DNA of 64,000 nt from an uncultured Porphyromonadaceae bacterium (GTDB taxonomy: Bacteria; Bacteroidota; Bacteroidia; Bacteroidales; Muribaculaceae). The notes below the pieces were generated by a model. That model was not told where the DNA came from, made no database searches, and was given only the letters and a program-made list of their open reading frames with translations. Shown here piece after piece: positions 35,052 to 42,482 of the stretch. Within the stretch, counting starts at the first letter, position 1. Each line of letters begins with the position of its first letter. Both the position numbers and the translations under genes were made by a program. The stretch lies in the NCBI GenBank assembly GCA_900540205.1, contig UQER01000007.1:1-64000 (forward strand), given 5' to 3'.

Positions 35052-35615
35052 TTATGTCCTTGAGATGGTTCTTATCACTCTACAAGGGTTGCCTACTGCA
35101 AGAGAATATGGAGGTATATCCTTTACCACCACACTCCCGGCACCGATAACGCAGTTATCTCCTATGGATACGCCAGGGAGTACGGAGACTCCCGCGCCAA
35201 TCCATACGTTGTCTCCAACGGTGATGGGACGGGCATATTCAAGACCTTTATTGCGCTCGACCGCATCTATGGGATGGCCGGCCGTATAGAAGCCGCAGTT
35301 GGGAGCTATAAACACGTTGTCGCCGAATGTTACCGGCGCCTCGTCGAGGATGACAAGATTGAAATTGGCATAGAAATTATTTCCTACACGGATATTGTAG
35401 CCATAATCGCAGTAGAACGGCTGCTCGATGAGCAATCCTTCTCCGGTGCCACCAAGGATTTGGCGTAGCAAAGCCATGCGGGCATCAGTTTCATGAGGAC
35501 GCAACTCGTTGTAATTTCTGCATAATTCTTTGCATTCCAAGCGCTCGGCGATAAGAGCGGGGTCGTTGTTGGCATCATATATCATGCCGGCAAGCATTTT
35601 ATCCTTTTCTGTCAT
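35052..35615 (-). CDS. Maa/NodL-type sugar O-acetyltransferase
   Basis: 187 residues. The N-terminal Maa domain (MTEKDKMLAGMIYDANNDPALIAER) is followed by a left-handed beta-helix of hexapeptide repeats (YNIRVGNNFYANFNLVILDEAPVTFGDNVFIAPNCGFYTAGHPID), with the catalytic His in AGHPID (about residue 114), and ends PPYSLAVGNPCRVIR. It transfers acetyl from acetyl-CoA to a sugar, as in maltose or galactoside O-acetyltransferase. A paralogue lies at 40033-40602. A -7 box is at 35649-35656. Confidence 0.9.
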   Translation of the reverse strand: MTEKDKMLAGMIYDANNDPALIAERLECKELCRNYNELRPHETDARMALLRQILGGTGEGLLIEQPFYCDYGYNIRVGNNFYANFNLVILDEAPVTFGDNVFIAPNCGFYTAGHPIDAVERNKGLEYARPITVGDNVWIGAGVSVLPGVSIGDNCVIGAGSVVVKDIPPYSLAVGNPCRVIRTISRT

Positions 35616-35648
35616 ACTTGTATATAACCATTCGTTTGATTAACTTTA

Positions 35649-35656
35649 CAAAATTA
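35649..35656 (-). promoter_or_regulatory. -7 box of the first acetyltransferase gene
   Basis: TAATTTTG on the minus strand, about 34 bases before the start codon. The 212 bases beyond it (35657-35868) hold only a weak TTG-initiated frame that I do not accept as a gene. Confidence 0.4.
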
Positions 35657-35868
35657 ACAAGCTAAACACTAACAGGCAATGGTCAGAAATAACCATTTTG
35701 CAGAAAACAGGAAAACACTCGACGGATTGCTCCGTTCTGAAAACAAGGCTGGCCGGGGGATTCCTTTGTCGGAGATTATAGTTAGCATGCGTTTCTGGGC
35801 GTGCACCGTCAGGAAATAATCGGCAACTTCAGGTAAAGAATACCCACGAAGCCTGCCGGATAGCAAAG

Positions 35869-36375
35869 TCAATGGGGATGCTTTAACTTGCTTTTTCGTG
35901 CTCTTGTCAGTTCGATTGCCTCTTTGCCTGTGACACTATCAATGTCAATTCTTACGATGCAGACCGTCTTAATAAATCGGGCGATCTCTGCATCCGGGTC
36001 AATACCGGGGCTGTATTTGTCGCTCAGCAGTCGCAGTGCCGCTGTTTTTTCTTCGGTTGATACCACCATATGAGCCTTACCGAACACTATCACGCTGCGG
36101 AAATATGAGGTAAACTCTTCGGATATGATATCATCTTTATCAACTACACACAACGAACATTTGGGATTACGTTTGAGGGCATCTATCTTGTGTCCCTGCG
36201 CAGCTGAATGTAAATGAATCGAAGTTCCGTCATATACATAGTTTACAGGAACGGCGTAAGGATAATCATCATCACCTGCAATCGCCATAACACAATACTT
36301 GCCGTTCCGCAAGATCCTCTCTACTTCTTCAGCAGGCAGTTGCTGCCTGAATCGTCGCATAGTCCGTGCCATCAT
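35869..36375 (-). CDS. Nim-like pyridoxamine-phosphate-oxidase-fold flavoprotein
   Basis: 168 residues from the ATG at 36375, whose ATGATG overlaps the TGA of the SMR gene, so translation is coupled; a longer reading runs back through that gene in another frame. The split beta-barrel flavin-binding fold is indicated by MRRFRQQLPAEEVERILRNGKYCVMAIAGDDDYPYAVPVNYVYDG, then HSAAQGHKIDALKRNPKCSLCVVDKDD and FRSVIVFGKAHMV. This pattern is typical of the family containing NimA 5-nitroimidazole-resistance proteins of Bacteroides. Most chromosomal homologues are general flavin reductase-like proteins, so resistance is only a possibility. Confidence 0.82.
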   Translation of the reverse strand: MMARTMRRFRQQLPAEEVERILRNGKYCVMAIAGDDDYPYAVPVNYVYDGTSIHLHSAAQGHKIDALKRNPKCSLCVVDKDDIISEEFTSYFRSVIVFGKAHMVVSTEEKTAALRLLSDKYSPGIDPDAEIARFIKTVCIVRIDIDSVTGKEAIELTRARKSKLKHPH

Positions 36376-36695
36376 GCCAATACTTTTAGTCCGACGATTG
36401 AAAGGATAAGGGTGGTTATGAAGAAGATGCGCCAAAATGAAGCCGGTTCGTTGAAAAAAATAATGCCTACAATGACTGCGCCCACGGCTCCGATGCCTGT
36501 CCATACGGGATAGACCGTGCCGATAGGCAGTCGCTCCGCCGCTTTTGCCATGAGATACATACTCAGTGACAGCGTGGCAAGGTATCCGATCCACCACCAG
36601 AAGAGTTCCTGACCGGCAGCAGTCTTGGTCTTTCCAAGACAAAATGTAAAGCCGACTTCCATAAGCCCGGCTAAGATAAGAAGAATCCAGTTCAT
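36372..36695 (-). CDS. Small multidrug resistance (SMR) transporter, SugE/Gdx-like
   Basis: 107 residues from the ATG at 36695, four membrane helices. The essential Glu is in GLMEVGFTFCLGKT (residue 13). The helix-3/4 region (IGTVYPVWTGIGAVGAVIVGI) resembles the SugE/Gdx branch, many members of which export guanidinium, rather than the QacE/EmrE drug exporters. Its stop overlaps the start of the Nim-like gene. A -7 box (TAATTTTG) lies at 36793-36800. No guanidine riboswitch was recognised in the leader. Confidence 0.88.
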   Translation of the reverse strand: MNWILLILAGLMEVGFTFCLGKTKTAAGQELFWWWIGYLATLSLSMYLMAKAAERLPIGTVYPVWTGIGAVGAVIVGIIFFNEPASFWRIFFITTLILSIVGLKVLA

Positions 36696-36792
36696 GACTG
36701 ACTGTATTTTAGTTATCTTGTTCGAGGGCTGCAAGTAATCGGCTCGTTGGTTGCGCAAGTAAGATTCTCGGCGTCTCCTTCTAAGGTTTTTG

Positions 36793-36800
36793 CAAAATTA
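36793..36800 (-). promoter_or_regulatory. -7 box of the SMR-Nim pair
   Basis: TAATTTTG on the minus strand, giving a leader of about 90 bases. The rest of the gap to the first YtxH gene (36801-37051) is AT-rich with no supported gene. Confidence 0.45.
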
Positions 36801-37051
36801 CTAAAATATTCCCGTTGGCGGAATATTTTTAATTCAAAGCTGAAACAATACGGTGGTAAAATCATTCGGTTGTGAATTTTAACATAATCGCCTTCATAAT
36901 CGGCAATGGGCTTTATCATAGACCTTGGCAATGCAATGTGGAAGAAATATATTGTTTTTCGGAAACTAAACGGCAATTGCAGGCGTTATTCAATAAAACG
37001 AAACAGAAAAATCCATAAATCAGAAACTAACACCCAAAACTTAATTGTATT

Positions 37052-37264
37052 ATGAAGAATCTTGATATTGTACTTGCTGTGATAGGCGGTGCTCTGGTCG
37101 GAGCTTCGCTGGGCTTGCTTTTCGCACCTGAAAAAGGCGAAGATGTACGTGGCGAAATAGCAAAATATCTAAAATCAAAAGGTATCACCCTCAAAAAGAA
37201 CAAACTTGACCGTCTGGTTGAGGAACTGAAAGAGGAAGTAGCCGATGCGGCCGTTGAGAAATAA
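37052..37264 (+). CDS. YtxH domain protein
   Basis: 70 residues. The N-terminal glycine-rich membrane helix followed by GLLFAPEKGEDVRGEIAKYLK is the YtxH (gas vesicle GvpT-like) signature. The C-terminal half is charged and helical. Such small anchors are associated with envelope stress in several phyla, mechanism unknown. It is the first of a tandem pair; the second copy begins 32 bases after its stop. Confidence 0.8.
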   Translation: MKNLDIVLAVIGGALVGASLGLLFAPEKGEDVRGEIAKYLKSKGITLKKNKLDRLVEELKEEVADAAVEK

Positions 37265-37296
37265 ACAGTACGAACAACAAAAAACAACAACTGAAA

Positions 37297-37500
37297 ATGA
37301 GAAGTCTGAATCTGCTTTACGCTTTTCTTGGTGGAGCCATCGTGGGTGCGGGAGCCGCCCTGCTTTTTGCCCCGGAGAAAGGCGATGAATTACGTGGCGA
37401 AATCAAGGAACTCCTTAAAAAATACGGCATCTGCAAATGTACCAAGCAGGAGGAGATAGAGGAGCTTGTTGACGAAATCGCTGCCGAGATCAAGAAATAA
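37297..37500 (+). CDS. YtxH domain protein, tandem paralogue
   Basis: 67 residues, clearly paralogous to the preceding protein: same membrane helix and the segment ALLFAPEKGDELRGEIKELLKKYG. It differs by a CKC motif at residues 46-48 and a strongly acidic C-terminus. A terminator follows at 37559-37593. Confidence 0.8.
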   Translation: MRSLNLLYAFLGGAIVGAGAALLFAPEKGDELRGEIKELLKKYGICKCTKQEEIEELVDEIAAEIKK

Positions 37501-37558
37501 CGTATCGGCATTGCACCACGCGGCAATGGGCCGTGTGCCGTGTGCCTAAATAGCCAGA

Positions 37559-37593
37559 GGCCGGGATGCGCCTGAGAACCACCCGGCCTTTTT
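37559..37593 (+). terminator. Terminator after the YtxH pair
   Basis: GGCCGGG and CCCGGCC form a 7-bp GC stem around a 16-base loop, followed by five T. Confidence 0.8.
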
Positions 37594-37637
37594 GTTGTAA
37601 CAATATCTCATTGTCACTTATACCCTAATTCATCAGA

Positions 37638-37982
37638 ATGAAATCATCGGGAACGTTTACAACTATCAAGGATCTGATTTTACGTCTGGCATCGCTATAT
37701 GTAGAGAATGCCAAGCTGAACATTGCCGAGAAGCTTACTCTTGTGCTTTCTGCCGCACTGTTGCTTATTGTGGCACTTGTGCTCGGAATATTTGCATTGG
37801 CATTTTTCACCGGAGCGGCACTTGAGGCGCTCGAGCTTGTGATGGATCCGTGGTTATCCTATCTTATTATGGGGTGCATTTTCGTCGGGTTGATAATCGT
37901 TGCGGTTGTGTTGCGCAAAACGCTCTTTGTTAATCCTATTGCACGTTATTTAAGTAAAGTGATATTTGATGAACCGGCATGA
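37638..37982 (+). CDS. Phage-holin superfamily (PF07332-like) membrane protein
   Basis: 114 residues with two adjacent membrane helices (about residues 34-61 and 70-92). The N-terminal segment (TIKDLILRLASLYVENAKLNIAEKLTLVLSA) and the hairpin-helix layout match the chromosomal holin-X/DUF1469 group, which despite the name is common near YtxH-type genes in non-phage settings. It is probably an inner-membrane protein of the envelope-stress type. It follows the YtxH terminator by 44 bases and is followed 40 bases later by another small gene. Confidence 0.75.
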   Translation: MKSSGTFTTIKDLILRLASLYVENAKLNIAEKLTLVLSAALLLIVALVLGIFALAFFTGAALEALELVMDPWLSYLIMGCIFVGLIIVAVVLRKTLFVNPIARYLSKVIFDEPA

Positions 37983-38022
37983 TTGCCGATGAAATCGGTA
38001 TTCCTGTGTCAATATTATTCAT

Positions 38023-38394
38023 ATGACAATGACTGACAGAGACAAAAAAATTCAATACGAGCACTCACATCCGGCTTCTGCCGACACGGGTGGAAGACTG
38101 GATTCCGGGAAAGGCATGCTTGATACGCTTGAAGGGAAATCGAATTTCAAGGGGTACACGCTTGATGAGCTACGCTACAGGCTGGTGGTAAACCGCCTGA
38201 AAATAACAGTAACTCACGATAAACTGATGTTGATGACTTCGCCTAAAATGCAGAAAAGCGCTAATTCCATATCGGAATACGTAAGCGGATTCAATGCTTT
38301 TTTCAAATATGTGGATATTGCGATGGTGGCGTATGCCATCACCAGGCGAGTGGCTTCGGCAGTGCGTTTCTTCCTGCCAAAGCGTAAAAAGTAG
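38023..38394 (+). CDS. Hypothetical protein of the YtxH-holin cluster
   Basis: 123 residues, basic. I do not recognise a domain. The N-terminal third is polar, followed by a helical stretch LDELRYRLVVNRLKITVTHDKLMLM, and the C-terminus has a weak hydrophobic stretch before PKRKK. Position 40 bases after the holin-family gene suggests it belongs to the same cluster. An in-frame second ATG lies two codons later (MTMTDRDKK) and could be the true start. Confidence 0.6.
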   Translation: MTMTDRDKKIQYEHSHPASADTGGRLDSGKGMLDTLEGKSNFKGYTLDELRYRLVVNRLKITVTHDKLMLMTSPKMQKSANSISEYVSGFNAFFKYVDIAMVAYAITRRVASAVRFFLPKRKK

Positions 38395-38427
38395 TGGACG
38401 GATTGCGCTAAAAGCGTGGAATTTCGT

Positions 38428-38435
38428 TAAATTTG
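38428..38435 (+). promoter_or_regulatory. -7 box of prmA
   Basis: TAAATTTG, predicted start near 38441, about 20 bases before the prmA ATG. Confidence 0.45.
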
Positions 38436-38461
38436 TCGGGTAAAACGAAACCAAGCCGACA

Positions 38462-39340
38462 ATGAACAACTATATTGAGGCCAGGATAGAACTTGGCTAT
38501 GTGGATGCCAATGCATGTTGTGAGCCGGATTTGACCACGGCCTCCGACATGCTTTCGGCGTTTTTAGGAGAAATCGGGTTCGAGAGCTTTGTATTTGAGA
38601 ACAATGTGCTCACTGCCTATGTGAGGTCGGAGGCGTTCTCTTCTGAAGCTTTTGCCGAGGTTCTTGACCAACTGCCATTGCCGCAGGTCACATTGAGTGC
38701 TGAAACAGAGGAGATAGAGGGCCGCGATTGGAATCACGAATGGGAAAAGAATTATTTCCAGCCTATAGTGGTGGCTGACAGATGTGTGATACACAGCACG
38801 TTCCATACTGATTATCCGAAATGCGAATATGACATAGTGATTGACCCCAAGATGGCTTTCGGCACGGGGCACCATGCCACAACTTCTCAGATTATCGCGC
38901 AGCTGCTCGAATTGGACCTGATCGGTAAAGCTGTGGTGGACATGGGCACCGGTACCGGTATCCTCGCCATTCTCGCAGCCATGCGAGGCGCTGCGCCTGT
39001 TGTAGCCATAGAGATTGATCCGGCAGCTGAGGTTAATGCGCGTGAGAATATGGTGCTTAACCATCAGGCCCAAATTGATCTCCGGTTGGGCGATGCTACG
39101 ATGCTTGAGGGTTGCCGGGCGGACGTGTTTATTGCGAACATCAACCGCAACATCATTCTTAATGATCTTGAGGCTTATGCAGCTACGTTGAATCGTGACG
39201 CAATCATGATTCTCAGCGGCTTTTATGAAAGCGATATACCGATGCTGGAGGCGCGTGCAGCCGCATTCGGGCTTGAATATGTGCGTCATACCACGCAGGG
39301 CGACAATTGGGCTTGCCTTGTTTTAAGAAAGATGGATTAA
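38462..39340 (+). CDS. prmA: Ribosomal protein L11 methyltransferase
   Basis: 292 residues. PrmA trimethylates lysines and the N-terminus of ribosomal protein L11 with S-adenosylmethionine. The N-terminal recognition domain is followed by DPKMAFGTGHHATTSQ (about residues 135-150), the SAM-binding motif VVDMGTGTGILAILAAMRGA, and the catalytic-loop segment DVFIANINRNII in place of the more usual NIL. The protein is cytosolic. Confidence 0.93.
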   Translation: MNNYIEARIELGYVDANACCEPDLTTASDMLSAFLGEIGFESFVFENNVLTAYVRSEAFSSEAFAEVLDQLPLPQVTLSAETEEIEGRDWNHEWEKNYFQPIVVADRCVIHSTFHTDYPKCEYDIVIDPKMAFGTGHHATTSQIIAQLLELDLIGKAVVDMGTGTGILAILAAMRGAAPVVAIEIDPAAEVNARENMVLNHQAQIDLRLGDATMLEGCRADVFIANINRNIILNDLEAYAATLNRDAIMILSGFYESDIPMLEARAAAFGLEYVRHTTQGDNWACLVLRKMD

Positions 39341-39363
39341 TATTTATACTGCAGATCCAGCAT

Positions 39364-39978
39364 ATGTCTATCTCTTATAAATACAGCAGAATCGCCGGTC
39401 TGATAGGTTGGATGTTCATAATGGCAAGCATCTCCTTTAAGGCATGGTGTGCCGACCCCGCCGTGAATCCGGATTCCATGAACGAAACCTCTTCGCAGAC
39501 TGTGACACCAATGCTTCGTTCGCCGGGCCACTTTACATGGGGCGTGGACATCTCGAGCGGTGTCGACCTCACGGAAAACGATATGACAATGTTCTCGTTG
39601 GGCGCAGGTTTCGGATACAGGGGAGGATGGTTGCAGTTTGCCGGCGTGGGAGCCTCAATCATATCGATGATGAACAATTCATCGCGCTGTTATCCGGTGT
39701 ATGCTGTGGTGCGGACTTCGTTTTCTTCCCGTCCGCAACTGTGCTTTATGGAGTTAAGAGGTGGAGTATCGTTCAATTCCATTCTTGAAAGTAAATCGCA
39801 GTCAGGAGCCTATGTCTCCGCCGGATGCGGCATAACGTTGGCCCGCAGCCGTTCTTTCTCGTCGTATATTATGGTGAGGGGTGTAGTCATGCCTGTCAAA
39901 GGTGTCTTTGAGGATGAGGCTATGAACTTCCGTTATACTTTAGGTTTTGCATGCATTGGACTGGGAATCGCTTTCTGA
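39364..39978 (+). CDS. Outer-membrane beta-barrel-like protein, unknown function
   Basis: 204 residues from the ATG at 39364; an earlier reading at 39307 starts inside prmA. A signal peptide or N-terminal anchor ends near KAWCADP. The remainder has alternating hydrophobic/polar strands rich in Gly and aromatic residues (TWGVDISSGVDL, FSLGAGFGYRGGWLQFAGVGASI, LCFMELRGGVSFN) and ends in Phe, as do many outer-membrane barrels. No specific family recognised. It overlaps nothing and follows prmA by 23 bases. Confidence 0.65.
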   Translation: MSISYKYSRIAGLIGWMFIMASISFKAWCADPAVNPDSMNETSSQTVTPMLRSPGHFTWGVDISSGVDLTENDMTMFSLGAGFGYRGGWLQFAGVGASIISMMNNSSRCYPVYAVVRTSFSSRPQLCFMELRGGVSFNSILESKSQSGAYVSAGCGITLARSRSFSSYIMVRGVVMPVKGVFEDEAMNFRYTLGFACIGLGIAF

Positions 39979-40032
39979 TGGCCGACAGTATGATTTTAAT
40001 AAGTTTTCGACAGCATAACATTGATTTTAACA

Positions 40033-40602
40033 ATGGGGACATCTGCATTTGAGGAAGAACTGGCAAGGTTGGAGGCGGGTGAGAAATATTTTGCCATGCA
40101 TCCCGGTTTTGGCACTATATTGAAGATGGTACATGCAAAAGTGCATGAAATCAATACCATGCAAATTGACGATATGGAGAAAGTGGCCGACCTGTGGCGG
40201 CCTCTTCTTGGTCATTGCGGGCGTGATTTTCACGTGAACAGGCCGTTCTGTTTCGATTTCGGCAGTCATATAAGCATCGGTGACAATGTTTTTGTCAATT
40301 TTAATCTCACCATTCTTGACGAGGGGAAGGTTTCCATAGGCAACAATGTGTTCATCGGACCGAATGTAAGCATTTTCACTGCCTGCCATCCTCTTGATCC
40401 TGAAGAACGGAATAGCGGCGTTCAATGGGCTTTGCCTGTAACCATCGGCAATGATGTCTGGATAGGGGGAGATGTGACTATCCTGCCCGGGGTCAAAATC
40501 GGTGCAGGAGCAACAGTTGGCGCCGGCTCTGTGGTTACGAAGGATGTACCGCCGCGTTGTGTAGTGGCAGGCAATCCGGCAAAAATTATCAAGCGGCTGT
40601 GA
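40033..40602 (+). CDS. Maa/NodL-type sugar O-acetyltransferase, second copy
   Basis: 189 residues from the ATG at 40033; a TTG four codons earlier is less likely. Maa domain first (AFEEELARLEAGEKYFAMHP), then hexapeptide repeats (HISIGDNVFVNFNLTILDEGKVSIGNNVFIGPNVSIFTACHPLD, catalytic His in ACHPLD) and a C-terminal PPRCVVAGNPAKIIKRL. Same family as the gene at 35052-35615 but clearly diverged. Acceptor sugar unknown. Confidence 0.88.
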   Translation: MGTSAFEEELARLEAGEKYFAMHPGFGTILKMVHAKVHEINTMQIDDMEKVADLWRPLLGHCGRDFHVNRPFCFDFGSHISIGDNVFVNFNLTILDEGKVSIGNNVFIGPNVSIFTACHPLDPEERNSGVQWALPVTIGNDVWIGGDVTILPGVKIGAGATVGAGSVVTKDVPPRCVVAGNPAKIIKRL

Positions 40603-40674
40603 TTGCAAAGTAATTCTGAAGAACGTTATCGCTGACATTCGGAATCCCCAATAATTAATTCCAGTAATGAAAAT

Positions 40675-40712
40675 CGGTGATGCGGACGTCACATCCACAT
40701 CACCGTTTTTTT
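40675..40712. terminator. Terminator between the acetyltransferase gene and uxaC
   Basis: CGGTGATG and CATCACCG form an 8-bp stem extended by an inner GGA/TCC, followed by seven T on the plus strand and preceded by four A, suiting the two convergent genes. Confidence 0.82.
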
Positions 40713-40747
40713 AGGGAAGTATTGTTGTAGACGGAATGATGTTATTC

Positions 40748-42160
40748 TCAGAACTTGAAGAATTCCTTGGCATTCCCGTAGGCAACTTTCGCCACTATTT
40801 CATTGCCGATAAAGTCAATCTCGGAAGCGGGCAGCAATCCTTGTTCGATGTCGTTGCCGATGAGGTTGCAGAGTGTGCGTCTGAAATACTCATGACGAGG
40901 ATATGAAAGGAATGAACGGGAGTCGGTGAGCATTCCGACAAAACGGCTCAGCAGGCTGAGATTCGACAGGGCGGTGAGCTGACGTTCCATACCGTCCTTC
41001 TGGTCAAGGAACCACCATCCGGAACCGAACTGTATTTTGCCTGCGCCGTAACGTCCGTCCTGAAAGTTCCCTATCATGGTTGCCACAAGTTCGTTGTCAC
41101 GCGGATTGAGGTTATAAATGATTGTGCGTGGCAACTTGTCCTGACTGGCAAGACGGTCAAGGAAACGGCTCATGTTTTCGCCTACAGTGAAATCTCCGAT
41201 TGAATCGAACCCTGTGTCCGGTCCGAGCAGCTTCATCATCCTGGAATTGTTGTTGCGTAAAGCTCCATAGTGGAACTGTTGTGTCCAGTCGGATTCATGG
41301 TCCATAATGGCGAACTCAACAAGCATGGCCGATTTGAATCTGGATATTTCGCCATCGGTCAGCATTTGTCCGGACATTACTTTTTTGAACGCCGCGTCAA
41401 CTTCTTCCGGGGTATAATTGTCGGCATAGAACCCCCCGATGCCGTGGTCGCTCAGACGGCAGCCTACCGATGCGAAAAAGTCGTGCCTTTTCTGCAATGC
41501 GGCTATAAGGTCTGTAAATCCGTTGATTTCCATGTCTGCCGCTTCTGCAAGCTTATGTATGTAGGCTTGGTAGTCAGCAGGATTCTCAACGGCCATCGCC
41601 TTGTCTGGGCGCCATGTAGGGAGCATCTTGACCTTAAATCCGTCTTTTTTCGCTTTGATATGGTGTTCGAGTGTGTCCACCGGATCGTCGGTGGTGCATA
41701 CGGCCTCCACATTGTAATGCATCATAAGTCCGCGTGCCGACCGCTCAGGCTGTTGCAGCATGGCGGAACAATGGTCGTATATTTCACGTGCGGTGGCAGG
41801 AGAGAGGAGTTTCTCAACGCCGAAAGCCGTTTTAAGTTCGAGATGGGTCCAGTGATACAAAGGGTTGCGCATAGTGTACGGTACAGTCTGCGCCCATTTC
41901 TCAAATTTTTCCCAGTCGGAGGTGTCTTTTCCGGTAATGAACCGCTCCTCAATGCCGTTTGTACGCATGGCGCGCCATTTATAATGGTCGCCTTCCAGCC
42001 ATATTTTGCTGAGGTTAGGGAACACGTGGTTGTCGGCCACATACGATGGGTCGAGGTGGCAATGATAGTCGATAATCGGTTGTTTTGCCGCGTAGTCATG
42101 ATACAGACGCTGAGCAGTAGGCGTTTGTAGCAGGAAATTTTCGTCGTTGAAGTTTTTCAT
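40748..42160 (-). CDS. uxaC: Glucuronate (uronate) isomerase
   Basis: 470 residues from the ATG at 42160 (MKNFNDENFLLQT); a longer reading adds 40 residues that cross the promoter. UxaC interconverts glucuronate/fructuronate and galacturonate/tagaturonate, the entry step of uronate catabolism. Metal-site DYHCHLDP near residue 30 and long conserved segments (PLYHWTHLELKTAFG, CTTDDPVDTLEHH, MLPTWRPDKA, RLSDHGIGG) are present. No other uronate genes are next to it. A -7 box lies at 42188-42195. Confidence 0.95.
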   Translation of the reverse strand: MKNFNDENFLLQTPTAQRLYHDYAAKQPIIDYHCHLDPSYVADNHVFPNLSKIWLEGDHYKWRAMRTNGIEERFITGKDTSDWEKFEKWAQTVPYTMRNPLYHWTHLELKTAFGVEKLLSPATAREIYDHCSAMLQQPERSARGLMMHYNVEAVCTTDDPVDTLEHHIKAKKDGFKVKMLPTWRPDKAMAVENPADYQAYIHKLAEAADMEINGFTDLIAALQKRHDFFASVGCRLSDHGIGGFYADNYTPEEVDAAFKKVMSGQMLTDGEISRFKSAMLVEFAIMDHESDWTQQFHYGALRNNNSRMMKLLGPDTGFDSIGDFTVGENMSRFLDRLASQDKLPRTIIYNLNPRDNELVATMIGNFQDGRYGAGKIQFGSGWWFLDQKDGMERQLTALSNLSLLSRFVGMLTDSRSFLSYPRHEYFRRTLCNLIGNDIEQGLLPASEIDFIGNEIVAKVAYGNAKEFFKF

Positions 42161-42187
42161 CTGGTGAACATTAAAGGAAATGGTCGA

Positions 42188-42195
42188 CAAATATA
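42188..42195 (-). promoter_or_regulatory. -7 box of uxaC
   Basis: TATATTTG on the minus strand, about 28 bases before the ATG, supporting the shorter start. Confidence 0.45.
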
Positions 42196-42420
42196 GCGAT
42201 ATTCGTTGAAAACGGAAAGCGAAAGGCGGCTGTAGGGTAGGTGGTTCAGCTGTAAACAGATTTACCCGGGTGGAATACACACTTCATACCACATGCGGCA
42301 TCAACGGAAAGCTGTTGACCATAGCATTAATGTGTTTTCATATGGGACGTTTTCATAATAATAATTTTAAAAAAGTTGCAGAAGTGCATGAAAAATGATG
42401 CCCAATCGATTAAAAATAGT

Positions 42421-42428
42421 TATATTTG
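42421..42428 (+). promoter_or_regulatory. -7 box of the histidine-kinase-like gene
   Basis: TATATTTG; transcription would start near 42434, about 49 bases before the ATG. No TTG at the expected spacing. Confidence 0.4.
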
Positions 42429-42482
42429 TGAATGTTTATCCTGCGGTATTTTCCGCAACAGGATTTGTAAACCGTCATTAGC

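Noticed and set aside
35669..35872. 67-codon TTG-initiated frame after the Nim-like gene
   Set aside because: No recognisable domain, weak start and no promoter; it may be a remnant but I cannot support a gene.
36696..36800. Guanidine riboswitch before the SMR gene
   Set aside because: Expected for a Gdx exporter, but no ACGR-loop pair or guanidine-I type core could be made out in the leader.
36713..36976. 87-codon minus-strand frame upstream of the SMR gene
   Set aside because: It covers the SMR promoter region and encodes a composition typical of random AT-rich sequence.
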